NCBI GenBank assembly: GCA_046758065.1
Contig: JBHHZM010000096.1
Location: 1-11,750 of the forward strand
Reading direction: 5' to 3'
DNA from: JBHHZM01 sp046758065
Lineage (GTDB): Bacteria > Pseudomonadota > Alphaproteobacteria > JAAXGF01
Length of the DNA stretch: 11,750 nucleotides
The translations under genes were made by a program, and so were the position numbers. Shown here one piece after another: positions 1 through 7,247 of this stretch; within the stretch, counting starts at the first letter, position 1, and each line of letters starts with the position of its first letter. The notes below the pieces were generated by a model that saw only the letters and a list, made by a program, of their open reading frames with translations, had not been told where the DNA came from and did no database searches.

Positions 1-527
1 CGCACCAGCTCTCGGGCGGCATGAACCAGCGCGTCATGATCGCCATGGCGATCGCGTGCAACCCGAAACTCCTGATCGCCGACGAACCGACCACCGCGCT
101 CGACGTCACCATCCAGGCGCAGATTCTCGATCTGCTGCTGGATTTGCAACGCGAGCGCGGCATGGCGCTGGTACTGATCACCCACGACATGGGCGTGGTC
201 GCCGAAACCGCGCGGCGCGTGGCGGTGATGTATGCCGGACAGATTGTCGAGCAGCGCGAGGCGAGTGCTTTGTTCCGCGATCCCCGGCACCCGTATACCG
301 ACGCGCTGCTCAACGCGCTCCCCGAGCGCAGCGCCGGCGCGCGCCGCCTGCCGACCATTCCCGGCGTGGTGCCGGGTATCTACGACCGTCCCCCGGGGTG
401 CCTGTTCAACCCGCGCTGCCGGTTGGCCGGCGAGCGTTGCCGGCGGGAAGAGCCGGCGCTCACGACGGTCGCCGACAGTCAGGTGCGCTGTCATACCCCG
501 CTTGGCGTCGAGGGGACCGCAACATGA
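1..527 (+). CDS. Dipeptide/oligopeptide ABC transporter ATPase, DppD/OppD-like (5' truncated)
   Basis: This is the C-terminal 174 residues of an ATP-binding subunit that powers inner-membrane uptake of peptides. The gene starts before the window; the reading frame enters at base 3 with the ABC signature LSGG (bases 9-20), so the ATG at base 21 is internal and not a start. After the signature come Walker B with its catalytic Glu (LLIADEP), the D-loop (ALD) and the switch His (ITHD). The C-terminal oligopeptide-transporter tail follows, with HPYTDALL and then four Cys spaced C-x5-C-x6-C-x16-C. Walker A lies outside the window. The stop overlaps the start of the next ATPase gene by four bases (ATGA), so the two are translationally coupled and probably form the usual heterodimer. 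The permease and binding-protein genes would be expected upstream. The exact substrate (dipeptide, oligopeptide or other) cannot be decided. Confidence 0.93.
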   Translation, partial: HQLSGGMNQRVMIAMAIACNPKLLIADEPTTALDVTIQAQILDLLLDLQRERGMALVLITHDMGVVAETARRVAVMYAGQIVEQREASALFRDPRHPYTDALLNALPERSAGARRLPTIPGVVPGIYDRPPGCLFNPRCRLAGERCRREEPALTTVADSQVRCHTPLGVEGTAT

Positions 528-1540
528 GCGGACCGCTGTTGCTCGAAGCGAAGGAGCTTGCCCGCCATTACGCGATGCGCCGCGGCATTTTCGGCGGCAA
601 AGCGACACTCAAGGCGCTCGACGGCGTGACTTTCTCGGTCGCGGCCGGCGAGACGCTCGCGGTGGTCGGCGAATCGGGCTGCGGCAAATCGACGCTGGCC
701 CGCCAGGTGATGCTGATCGAGCCGCCGACTTCCGGTCAACTCATGATCGAGGGCCGCAACGCGGCCGGCGCCGACAAGGCGGAAATTCGCGAGCTTCGAC
801 GCAAGGTGCAGATCGTTTTTCAGGACCCCTTCGGCTCGCTCAATCCGCGCAAGAAGGTGAGCGCCATCCTCGACGAGCCGCTGGTCATCAACACCTCGCT
901 CGGGCGCGCCGAACGCACCGAGCGGGCGCATGAGATAATGGCCAAGGTCGGTCTGCGCGCCGAACACTACGATCGCTATCCGCACATGTTCTCGGGCGGC
1001 CAGCGCCAGCGCATCGCGATCGCTCGGGCGCTGATGATTCGCCCGGCGATCGTCGTCGCCGACGAACCGGTTTCGGCGCTCGACGTGTCGATTCAGGCGC
1101 AGGTGCTCAACCTGCTGATGGACCTGCAGGAGGAAATGAACCTCGCCTACCTGTTCATCTCGCACGATCTTTCGGTGGTTCGGCACCTCGCCGGCACGGT
1201 GATGGTGATGTACCTCGGACGCGCCGTGGAGCACGGTGCGGCGCGCGCGATCTTTTCGGCGCCGCGGCATCCCTATACGCAGGCGCTGCTCGCCTCGACC
1301 CCGCATGTCGATCCGACGCAGCGCAAGCAGCGGGTGCCGGTGACGGGCGAACTGCCGTCGCCGCTCGACCCGCCGCCGGGCTGCGCCTTCAATACCCGCT
1401 GTCCGTACGTCACCGAAGAATGCACCCTCCGCCGGCCCGAGCTGCGCGAGATCGACGGGCGGCTCGTGTCGTGTCATCACGCCGAGACGATCGCCGCCAA
1501 CGCCGACCGGGGCGCACAGCCGGGCCGGGCCGCCCGCTGA
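524..1540 (+). CDS. Dipeptide/oligopeptide ABC transporter ATPase, DppF/OppF-like
   Basis: This 338-residue protein is the second ATP-binding subunit of the peptide importer and is of normal family length. The reading frame is open much further upstream, but ATG 524 is chosen because it overlaps the preceding stop as ATGA and begins the conserved N-terminus (LLEAKELARHY). Visible motifs are Walker A GESGCGKST (residues 49-57), Q-loop Gln100, signature FSGGQ (156-160), Walker B IVVADEP (176-182, Glu181) and switch His214. The oligopeptide C-terminal domain has HPYTQALL and Cys287, 293, 300 and 317, spaced exactly as in its partner. All catalytic residues are intact. A CDP-alcohol phosphatidyltransferase gene follows after only 13 bp. 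DppF is more likely than DppD because this is the second of the pair and has the ELPSPLDPPPGC tail, but Opp and Dpp subunits are hard to tell apart. Confidence 0.95.
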   Translation: MSGPLLLEAKELARHYAMRRGIFGGKATLKALDGVTFSVAAGETLAVVGESGCGKSTLARQVMLIEPPTSGQLMIEGRNAAGADKAEIRELRRKVQIVFQDPFGSLNPRKKVSAILDEPLVINTSLGRAERTERAHEIMAKVGLRAEHYDRYPHMFSGGQRQRIAIARALMIRPAIVVADEPVSALDVSIQAQVLNLLMDLQEEMNLAYLFISHDLSVVRHLAGTVMVMYLGRAVEHGAARAIFSAPRHPYTQALLASTPHVDPTQRKQRVPVTGELPSPLDPPPGCAFNTRCPYVTEECTLRRPELREIDGRLVSCHHAETIAANADRGAQPGRAAR

Positions 1541-1553
1541 ATCGCCGGGCGTC

Positions 1554-2156
1554 ATGAGTCACAACACCTGGATTCATCGCGTCGTCCGGCATGGCGTGCG
1601 ACCGCTCGTCGGCAGCCGGATCACGCCCAACCATCTGACGGGCCTGCGGCTCGTCACCGGGATCGCGGCGACCGCGGCTTTCGCCGTCGGTACGCCCGGA
1701 TGGCGCGCCTGGGGCGGCGCCATCTTTCTCGTCTCGCTGCTGCTCGACCGCGCCGACGGCGAACTCGCCCGGCTCGGCGGCAAGACCAGTCCCTGGGGCC
1801 ACAAGTTCGACCTGGTCAGCGACGCCTTCTGCAACGCCGTCGTCTTCATCGGCATCGGTTTCGGTCTGCGCTACGGAGACTTCGGCCTGTGGGCGACGGC
1901 GATGGGCGCCCTCGCCGGCGCAGCGATCGTCACGATTCTTTGGCTCACGCTGCGCATCGAGGCGGCGCGGGGCGAACGCGCGGGCGAGATCAAGGGCGTC
2001 GCCGGCTTCGATCCCGACGACGCCATGTTCGTCGTCCCGCCGATCATCTGGGCCGGCTGGCCCGAGGCGCTGCTTGTCGCCGCCGCCATCGGCGCGCCGG
2101 TCTTCGCGGGGGTCATGTACGCGATCCTCCGGCGTCGCCAGCGGAACGCCGGCTAG
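1554..2156 (+). CDS. CDP-alcohol phosphatidyltransferase family membrane protein, intact motif
   Basis: This 200-residue integral membrane enzyme should transfer a phospho-alcohol group from a CDP-activated donor to an acceptor alcohol, as in phospholipid head-group synthesis. The family motif DxxDGxxAR-x8-GxxxDxxxD is complete: Asp65, Asp68, Gly69, Ala72, Arg73, Gly82, Asp86 and Asp90. Before it stands the usual segment TPNHLTGLRL (24-33). Hydrophobic stretches lie at about 33-47, 53-64, 92-106, 112-133 and 155-191. It starts at ATG 1554, 13 bp after the ABC ATPase stop, with no clear Shine-Dalgarno sequence. It could therefore be read through from the transporter operon, though no functional link is known to me. 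Its 3' end overlaps the convergent paralogue at 2113-2778 by 44 bp. The family is secure; donor and acceptor are not, and it is not clearly PgsA, PssA or Pcs. Confidence 0.88.
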   Translation: MSHNTWIHRVVRHGVRPLVGSRITPNHLTGLRLVTGIAATAAFAVGTPGWRAWGGAIFLVSLLLDRADGELARLGGKTSPWGHKFDLVSDAFCNAVVFIGIGFGLRYGDFGLWATAMGALAGAAIVTILWLTLRIEAARGERAGEIKGVAGFDPDDAMFVVPPIIWAGWPEALLVAAAIGAPVFAGVMYAILRRRQRNAG

Positions 2157-2778
2157 CTGTTGAGGCTCCACATCTAGACGCCGGCGTTTTCGCAAGAACG
2201 CGCGCGGTCCACAGGCAGTAAGCCACCGAACAGGCGGCGGCGAGAACCAGGAAGGGCGCCAACCAGCCGAGCCAGACGATCGGCGCGATCAGGTAGACGC
2301 CGTCCTCAAGCTCAAAACCGCCGTAGCGCGGATAGCCGACGGTTTCGCCGTCGTCGAAACCCTTGCGGCGATCGATGGCGAGGTTCAGCAGTAGCGTGAC
2401 GAATGCGGCGCAACTTCCCGTCACGCCCAGCGCCAGTGCCCAGCCGTCCAGCGGCCCCGACGCGAGCCCGACACCGATGCCCAGGAACATCGCCGCGTAG
2501 CTCGTGGCGCCGACGATGTAGTCGAAATAGTAGCCGAAACGCGACGCGCACCCGTTCTGTCGCGCAAGCTCGCCATCGAAATGATCGAGAAAGCGCGAAA
2601 GCGCGAAAAGACCCGCGCCCCAGTTCGCCGCCATCGCATCGCCGCGGGCGAACAGCGCGGACGCGGCAAGCGCGAGCAGGAGCGTGAGTGTCGTGACGTG
2701 GTTGGGCGTTACCGGTGTGCACGCCAGCGGTCGGATCAGAACCCGGGCGATACGGCGGTCGTAGGGCGGCGGTTTCAC
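2113..2778 (-). CDS. CDP-alcohol phosphatidyltransferase paralogue lacking the last motif Asp
   Basis: This 221-residue membrane protein is a clear paralogue of the convergent gene at 1554-2156. The two align without gaps through the catalytic region, so the key residues have the same numbers: Asp65, Asp68, Gly69, Ala72, Arg73, Gly82 and Asp86. Residue 90, Asp in the family motif and the proposed catalytic base, is Gly here (codon GGC). The pair also matches at PVTPNHVTTL near the N-terminus and at GFELEDG and the following PIVWLGW near the C-terminus. The start is GTG 2778, with GGAA about 8 bases upstream. The last ~25 residues are a polar Ser/Arg/Gly-rich tail, part of which lies in the 44-bp overlap. 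It may be an enzyme using another base, a subfamily with changed chemistry, or a non-catalytic partner, since family members dimerise. The family is secure, activity is not. Confidence 0.85.
   Translation of the reverse strand: MKPPPYDRRIARVLIRPLACTPVTPNHVTTLTLLLALAASALFARGDAMAANWGAGLFALSRFLDHFDGELARQNGCASRFGYYFDYIVGATSYAAMFLGIGVGLASGPLDGWALALGVTGSCAAFVTLLLNLAIDRRKGFDDGETVGYPRYGGFELEDGVYLIAPIVWLGWLAPFLVLAAACSVAYCLWTARVLAKTPASRCGASTASRRSAGDAGGSRT
2145..2190 (+). terminator. Possible intrinsic terminator after the upstream phosphatidyltransferase gene
   Basis: AACGCCGGC at 2145-2153 can pair with GCCGGCGTT at 2180-2188, and an inner CTAG/CTAG pair (2153-2156 with 2174-2177) is possible. The right arm runs directly into TTTT (2187-2190). 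The stem spans the TAG stop (2154-2156) of the + strand gene and would end its transcript inside the antisense of the convergent gene. The loop is long (about 17-26 bases) and the T-run short, so this is a weak call. The right arm is also a palindrome on its own (ACGCCGGCGT). Confidence 0.35.
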
Positions 2779-2794
2779 CGTACGTTCCGTCTGT

Positions 2795-2809
2795 TTCCCA
2801 ATAATATCA
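2795..2809 (-). promoter_or_regulatory. Candidate extended -10 promoter for the minus-strand phosphatidyltransferase gene
   Basis: In the relatively AT-rich 113-bp gap between two divergent genes (2779-2891), the minus strand reads TGATATTAT (2809 down to 2801). This is an extended -10 element (TGn plus TATTAT, five of six consensus bases). The expected transcript start would be near 2794, leaving a leader of about 16 bases before GTG 2778. No good -35 hexamer sits 17 bases upstream, as is usual for extended -10 promoters. A perfect TTGACA (2837-2832) is present, but about 25 bases away, too far for a standard pairing. I find no convincing promoter for the + strand flippase-like gene in the same gap. 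Confidence 0.4.
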
Positions 2810-2891
2810 AACTGATACGTGCTCGCAGAATTGTCAACAGCTTGGCTTTTTCGTCATTTGACCCGGCGCGTCACATGGTGGATGCTCGGCA

Positions 2892-3932
2892 GTGTCGCTT
2901 TTCCCGCCAGCCCGTGGTGCCGCTCGCGTGCGTTTGCTCCGTCTCGTCTATTTGCTCGTCGGTATCGGCCTTCTCGCGTTGGTCGTTTCCCGGACCGACC
3001 TCGCCGAAGTCGGCGGCCGTCTCGCCGAGGTCGGGGCCGCAGGCATTGCGGTGGTGCTTGTCGTCTATGGACTCGCCTTCGTTGCCGACACGGCGTCGTG
3101 GCAGTTGACGTTTCCGAGCCTGCCGTTCAACGGCCGCTGGTTGTGCCGCCTATGGCGGGTGCGCATGATCGGCGAAGCCTTCAACACCGTCCTGCCCGCC
3201 GGAAGCTTCGGCGGCGAGCCGGCCAAGGCCATGCTGCTCAAGAAGCGCTACCACATCGTCTACGCCGAAAGTGCCGCCTCGCTGGTTCTGATCCGCACCA
3301 CGAACCTGCTGGCGATGATCGTGTTTGCCGCCGTCGGCTTCGTGCTGATGCGGAATTCGGAAGCGCTGATCGCACGCTTCGGGTCGCTCGCCGGGGTCGG
3401 GCTCGCGGCGCTCGCCGTCGGCGTCGTCGGCTTCTTTGCCGTGCAGCGCTGGCGCCTTGCCAGCCGCCTTGGACGATGGCTTGCGGGCGCCCGCCTGCGC
3501 GGCCGTCTCGAGCGTTTCCTCGCCCATATCCAGGACGCCGACAACCGCTTCGCCGGTTTCTACCGGCAACGACCGGGGCATTTCGCCGGGGCGCTCGCGC
3601 TTTCCCTTTCGAACTGGCTGCTCGGCACGGTCGAGCTCTACTGCGTGATGTATTTCCTCGGCCATCCGCTCAGTCTCACCGAGGCCTGGAGCGTCGAGGC
3701 GGTGCTGCAGCTCGTGCGCACCGCAACCTTCTTCATCCCCGCCCAACTGGGCGCTCTCGAGGCGAGCACCGTGTTGATGATCGGGGTACTCACGGGAGCA
3801 CCGTCGCTCGGCCTCGCCGCGGCGCTGGTGCGTCGCGCGCGCGATCTCGTATTCATCGCCTCCGGCATGGGTCTCGGCTGGCTGATCTCCTTTTCTCCCG
3901 CCGTCGCCATTTCCGATTCCGGTGAGAAATAA
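2892..3932 (+). CDS. Flippase-like integral membrane protein (LPG_synthase_TM family, HpnL-like)
   Basis: This 346-residue polytopic membrane protein belongs to the family that includes the flippase domain of lysylphosphatidylglycerol synthase (MprF) and the hopanoid-cluster protein HpnL. Members move lipids across the membrane or are thought to. About seven hydrophobic segments are visible, near residues 18-33, 49-67, 130-152, 166-184, 231-256, 270-300 and 317-335. Two family hallmarks are present: LPAGSFGGEPAKA (101-113) and FIPAQLGALEAS (281-292). No aminoacyl-transferase domain follows, so it cannot charge lipids with lysine by itself. The start is GTG 2892, with GGTGGA about 10 bases upstream; GTG 2928 is an alternative that would remove 12 residues. 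It is divergent from the second phosphatidyltransferase gene and sits beside two such genes, which suggests a shared lipid role. The substrate is unknown. Confidence 0.82.
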   Translation: MSLFPPARGAARVRLLRLVYLLVGIGLLALVVSRTDLAEVGGRLAEVGAAGIAVVLVVYGLAFVADTASWQLTFPSLPFNGRWLCRLWRVRMIGEAFNTVLPAGSFGGEPAKAMLLKKRYHIVYAESAASLVLIRTTNLLAMIVFAAVGFVLMRNSEALIARFGSLAGVGLAALAVGVVGFFAVQRWRLASRLGRWLAGARLRGRLERFLAHIQDADNRFAGFYRQRPGHFAGALALSLSNWLLGTVELYCVMYFLGHPLSLTEAWSVEAVLQLVRTATFFIPAQLGALEASTVLMIGVLTGAPSLGLAAALVRRARDLVFIASGMGLGWLISFSPAVAISDSGEK

Positions 3933-3946
3933 GGGCTTACCGCCCG
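3926..3946 (-). terminator. Weak hairpin between convergent genes
   Basis: Only 15 bp separate the stops of the flippase-like gene and the RND pump gene. On the minus strand, GGGC and GCCC can form a four-pair stem with a five-base loop (3945-3933), followed by TTATTT. The stem is short, so it is at best a weak terminator for the RND operon. No better terminator is visible nearby. Confidence 0.22.
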
Positions 3947-3947
3947 T

Positions 3948-6900
3948 TCAGCCGCGTCCGTCCTTGGTGGGCAGGGGAACGACCTTGTGCTCGTCTTCGG
4001 CCGGCGTTTCGACCACGCCGCCGCCGGCGGTTGCGCGCACCGGCTCGGCGGCCGGCGCCTCGAGGTCGATTTCCGCAGCGGCCGCGTCGGCGGCGGCCTC
4101 GGCCGCGACGCTGTGTCTCGGCGCGCGCAGGCGGAAGACGAGGCTCAGCAGCGGCGGGATGATGGCGAGCGTGAGCACCGCCGAGAGCGAGAGACCGCCG
4201 ACCACCACCGAACCGAGGCCGCGGTAGAGCTCGGAACCCGCGCCGGGAAACACCACCAGCGGCAGCATGCCGAAGACGCTGGTCAAGGTCGACATGAAGA
4301 TCGGTCGCAGCCGGTTGCGCGTCGCTTCCAGAATCGCCGCCGTCGGTTCGCAGCGTTCCTCGCGGATCAGGTAGAGCGTCTGGTGAACCAGCAGGATCGC
4401 GTTGTTGACGACGATGCCGATGAGGATGACGAAGCCGAGCATCGTCAGCATGTCGAGTGGCTGGAAGACGAAGCGGTTGAGCACGGCGAGGCCGGCGACG
4501 CCGCCGGCGGTCGCCAGCGGCACCGAGAGGATGATGATCAGCGGATAGACGAAGCTTTCGAACAGCACCGCCATCAGCAGATAAGTGATGGCGAGCGCGA
4601 TGCCGAGGAACAGCTTCATCGCGCTCCAGGTCTGGCTCAGTTTGTCGGCGGTGCCGAGCAGCCTGAGCCGCACGCCGTCGGGCAGGCCCTTCGCCTTGAG
4701 CGGGGCCATGATCGCGCTCTCGATGTTCTCGATCGCGGTTTCGAGCGCCACGCCGGGCGCCGGCGTGATCTTCAGGGTGACGGTCCGCACCCGGTCGCGA
4801 TGGCGAATCTCGGTGGGACCCGCCGTCATCTCGATCTTGGCAAGCGAGCTCAGCGGCAGGATCTGGCCCGATTGCGTGACCACCGGGAGCTGCGCGAGCC
4901 CCTGAGTCTTGGCGATATGATCCTGCGGACCCTGCAGCGTGAGGTCGATGCGCCGGCCATCGACGGTGATCTCGGCGACGCGCAGGCCGGAGTTGAACGA
5001 ATCGACGCTCTCGGCCAGGTCGGTCGCGCTCATCCCGTTGTCGGCGAGACGCACGGGATCGGGGGTGATGCGCAGCTCGGGGGCGCCGAGCTCGAGCCCG
5101 GGCACGGGACGGTACTGGTTCCCCTCCGACATCGGCAAGGCGGCGGCGATCAATCCCATTGCCCGGCGGGCGACGGCGAGGACGTCCGTGAGCTTGGGTC
5201 CCGAGACGTCGAGGTCGATCGACCGTCCGCCGCCGATGCTGCGGCCGAACAGCGGGTATTGGCTGATCGAGCCGAAGGTGCCGGGCTCGCGGAAGGCCGG
5301 CTTCCGCAATATCGGAATCAGTTCCCCGGCGCGCTCCGGATCGACCGCAGCGGCGCCCAGGAAGGTGCTGGCGTTGTGCGCGACAAAGAAAAAGCGGTCC
5401 ATCTTGGGCGGGGCGCCCGGCGCCGATTCGGGGCCCGTCTCGGACGCCAGATACGGCCGGATTGCGTCTTCGATGCGGGTGGCGATCTCACGCGTGGTGT
5501 CGAGGTTGTAGCCCGGCGGCGGCAGGATGTAGCCGAACACCAGATTGCGGTTGCCGTCAGGCAGGTAGTCGAGTTTCGGCAGGAAGCTGTAGGTCGCCAC
5601 CGCCGTCGCGCTGCAGACGACGCCGACCACCAGCATCGAAAGGAACCAGTTGCGCGTCACCACCTTGGTCAGGCCGAGCGCGCCGACGGCGAACCCATGG
5701 GCGAGTCCGTCGATGACCGGAAGCCGTATGCCTTTCGCTTCGAGTCGGGGGAGCAGCTTGGTGGCGAGCGCGGGAATCACCGTGACCGCGACCAGCAGCG
5801 ACAACAGCACCGACACCGAGATCGCCACCGCGATGTCGCGGAAGAGCTGACCCACTTCGAGATCGAGCACGAGGATGGGGATGAACACGGTGACCGTCGT
5901 GAGCGCCGAGACCAGAACCGCGCTCCACACCTGTCGCGCGCCGTGGTACGCCGATTCGAAACGCGACGCCCCCCGTTCGCGCAGACGGTAAATGTTCTCG
6001 AGTACGACGATCGCCGCGTCGACCACCATGCCGACGGCGAAGGCGATCCCGGCGAGCGAGATCACGTTGATCGAGCGTCCCATCGCCGCCATGGCGACGA
6101 AAGCGCCGATCACCGACACCGGTATGGCGAGCGAGATCACCAGGGTCGCCCGCGTCGACCGCAGGAACAGCAGCAGGACAAAGGCGGCGAGCAGGCCGCC
6201 GATCCAGACGTTCTGGCGGACCAGATCGATCGCCGAATTGATGTAGACGGTCTCGTCGTAAACGTGTCGCAAGTGGAGCCCGGCGGCGCCGACCGGCCCG
6301 GCCTCGAGCTCGGCCACCGCCTCGCGGATGCCCGCCATCGTGACGATGACGTTGGCGCCGGCCTCGCGCTTGGCGCTCAACGCGATCGCGGGCTCGCCGT
6401 TGTAGCGGATATGCGAGGTCGGGTCCTTGTAGGCGAAACGCACATCGGCGACATCGCCCACGGTCACGCGGGCGAAGCGCCCCGAGGCGGGGTCGACGTC
6501 GCTTCGCAGCACCACCGAACGCACGCGATCGAGCGAGTTGAGCTCGTTCTCGGCGCGCACCACGTAGCGCCGCTTGCCCTCCTTGATGTCACCGGCCGAG
6601 ATCGACAGGTTGGCGGCGCGCAGCGCGTCCAGAATCTGCGGCACCGTAAGGCCGTAACGCGCCATGCGCTCGGGGGCGACGACGACCCGAAGCTCGCGCT
6701 CGCGTCCGCCGTAGATGTCGACGCGCCCGACCCCAGGAACGCGCTCCAGACGGTCCCTGATCACGTCGTTGGCGAAGTCGCCGTAGCTCCCGATGTCGCG
6801 GTCGTTGCCCTCGGCCCGGCGCAGAATGAACCAGGCTATCGACTGGTCTTCGGCGCCTGCGGTCCTGAGCGTCGGCTCGTCGACCTCCTCGGGATAGTCG

Positions 6901-7247
6901 TTGACCCGGTCGAGGCGGTTGGCGACCAGCAGCAGCGCGCGGTCCATGTTCTGGCCGACCTTGAACTCGAGGACGATGCGGGCGCGGCCGTCCTCCGCCC
7001 TGCTCTCGATCTCGGTCATGCCCTCGAGACCCTTGAGCACCTCTTCCTGGCGGTTGACGATCTCGCGTTCAACCTCGGCCGGCGAGCCCCCGGCCCACAG
7101 GGTTTCGACGGTGATGACCGGCCGGCGCACATCGGGGGCGAGCTGGATCGGAATGGTGCGGAGCGCGAGCATGCCGAACATGACCGTCATCAGCACCGCC
7201 GCGACGACGGCGATGGGCCGACCGATCGCCGTGCGAATCAGGTTCAT
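3948..7247 (-). CDS. RND efflux pump, inner-membrane permease (AcrB/HAE1-like)
   Basis: This 1099-residue protein is a proton-driven exporter of the resistance-nodulation-division superfamily, working as an inner-membrane trimer with the adaptor encoded just upstream. It has the two-fold layout of the family: an N-terminal helix, a large periplasmic loop (about 31-345), a helix bundle (about 346-500), a further helix (about 535-555), a second periplasmic loop (about 556-875) and a final bundle (about 876-1040). The N-terminus (IGRPIAVV, then IPIQLAPDV) and the TM4 motif GMVVDAAIVVLENI (406-419) are typical. AcrB Asp407 corresponds to Asp410, but Asp408 is Ala411 and TM10 Lys940 is Asn948 (IVVNNAILL). 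A 59-residue Ala/Glu/Pro-rich cytoplasmic tail (1041-1099) extends the protein. ATG 7247 abuts the adaptor's stop, with GGAGGG (7260-7255) seven bases upstream. A multidrug or small-molecule pump rather than a CusA-type metal pump is most likely; the substrate is unknown. Confidence 0.93.
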   Translation of the reverse strand: MNLIRTAIGRPIAVVAAVLMTVMFGMLALRTIPIQLAPDVRRPVITVETLWAGGSPAEVEREIVNRQEEVLKGLEGMTEIESRAEDGRARIVLEFKVGQNMDRALLLVANRLDRVNDYPEEVDEPTLRTAGAEDQSIAWFILRRAEGNDRDIGSYGDFANDVIRDRLERVPGVGRVDIYGGRERELRVVVAPERMARYGLTVPQILDALRAANLSISAGDIKEGKRRYVVRAENELNSLDRVRSVVLRSDVDPASGRFARVTVGDVADVRFAYKDPTSHIRYNGEPAIALSAKREAGANVIVTMAGIREAVAELEAGPVGAAGLHLRHVYDETVYINSAIDLVRQNVWIGGLLAAFVLLLFLRSTRATLVISLAIPVSVIGAFVAMAAMGRSINVISLAGIAFAVGMVVDAAIVVLENIYRLRERGASRFESAYHGARQVWSAVLVSALTTVTVFIPILVLDLEVGQLFRDIAVAISVSVLLSLLVAVTVIPALATKLLPRLEAKGIRLPVIDGLAHGFAVGALGLTKVVTRNWFLSMLVVGVVCSATAVATYSFLPKLDYLPDGNRNLVFGYILPPPGYNLDTTREIATRIEDAIRPYLASETGPESAPGAPPKMDRFFFVAHNASTFLGAAAVDPERAGELIPILRKPAFREPGTFGSISQYPLFGRSIGGGRSIDLDVSGPKLTDVLAVARRAMGLIAAALPMSEGNQYRPVPGLELGAPELRITPDPVRLADNGMSATDLAESVDSFNSGLRVAEITVDGRRIDLTLQGPQDHIAKTQGLAQLPVVTQSGQILPLSSLAKIEMTAGPTEIRHRDRVRTVTLKITPAPGVALETAIENIESAIMAPLKAKGLPDGVRLRLLGTADKLSQTWSAMKLFLGIALAITYLLMAVLFESFVYPLIIILSVPLATAGGVAGLAVLNRFVFQPLDMLTMLGFVILIGIVVNNAILLVHQTLYLIREERCEPTAAILEATRNRLRPIFMSTLTSVFGMLPLVVFPGAGSELYRGLGSVVVGGLSLSAVLTLAIIPPLLSLVFRLRAPRHSVAAEAAADAAAAEIDLEAPAAEPVRATAGGGVVETPAEDEHKVVPLPTKDGRG

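Noticed and set aside
491..1555. A 354-codon minus-strand frame over the second ABC ATPase
   Set aside because: It is antisense to a gene with all ABC motifs, has an Arg/His/Ala-rich composition and shows no domain.
2832..2837. Perfect TTGACA on the minus strand as -35 of the second phosphatidyltransferase promoter
   Set aside because: The nearest good -10 is about 25 bases away, outside the workable spacing; no -10 lies at 16-18 bases.
2819..3925. A 368-codon + strand frame overlapping the flippase-like gene
   Set aside because: Its product is Arg-rich and lacks membrane segments, while the overlapping frame from 2892 has seven hydrophobic segments and the family motifs.
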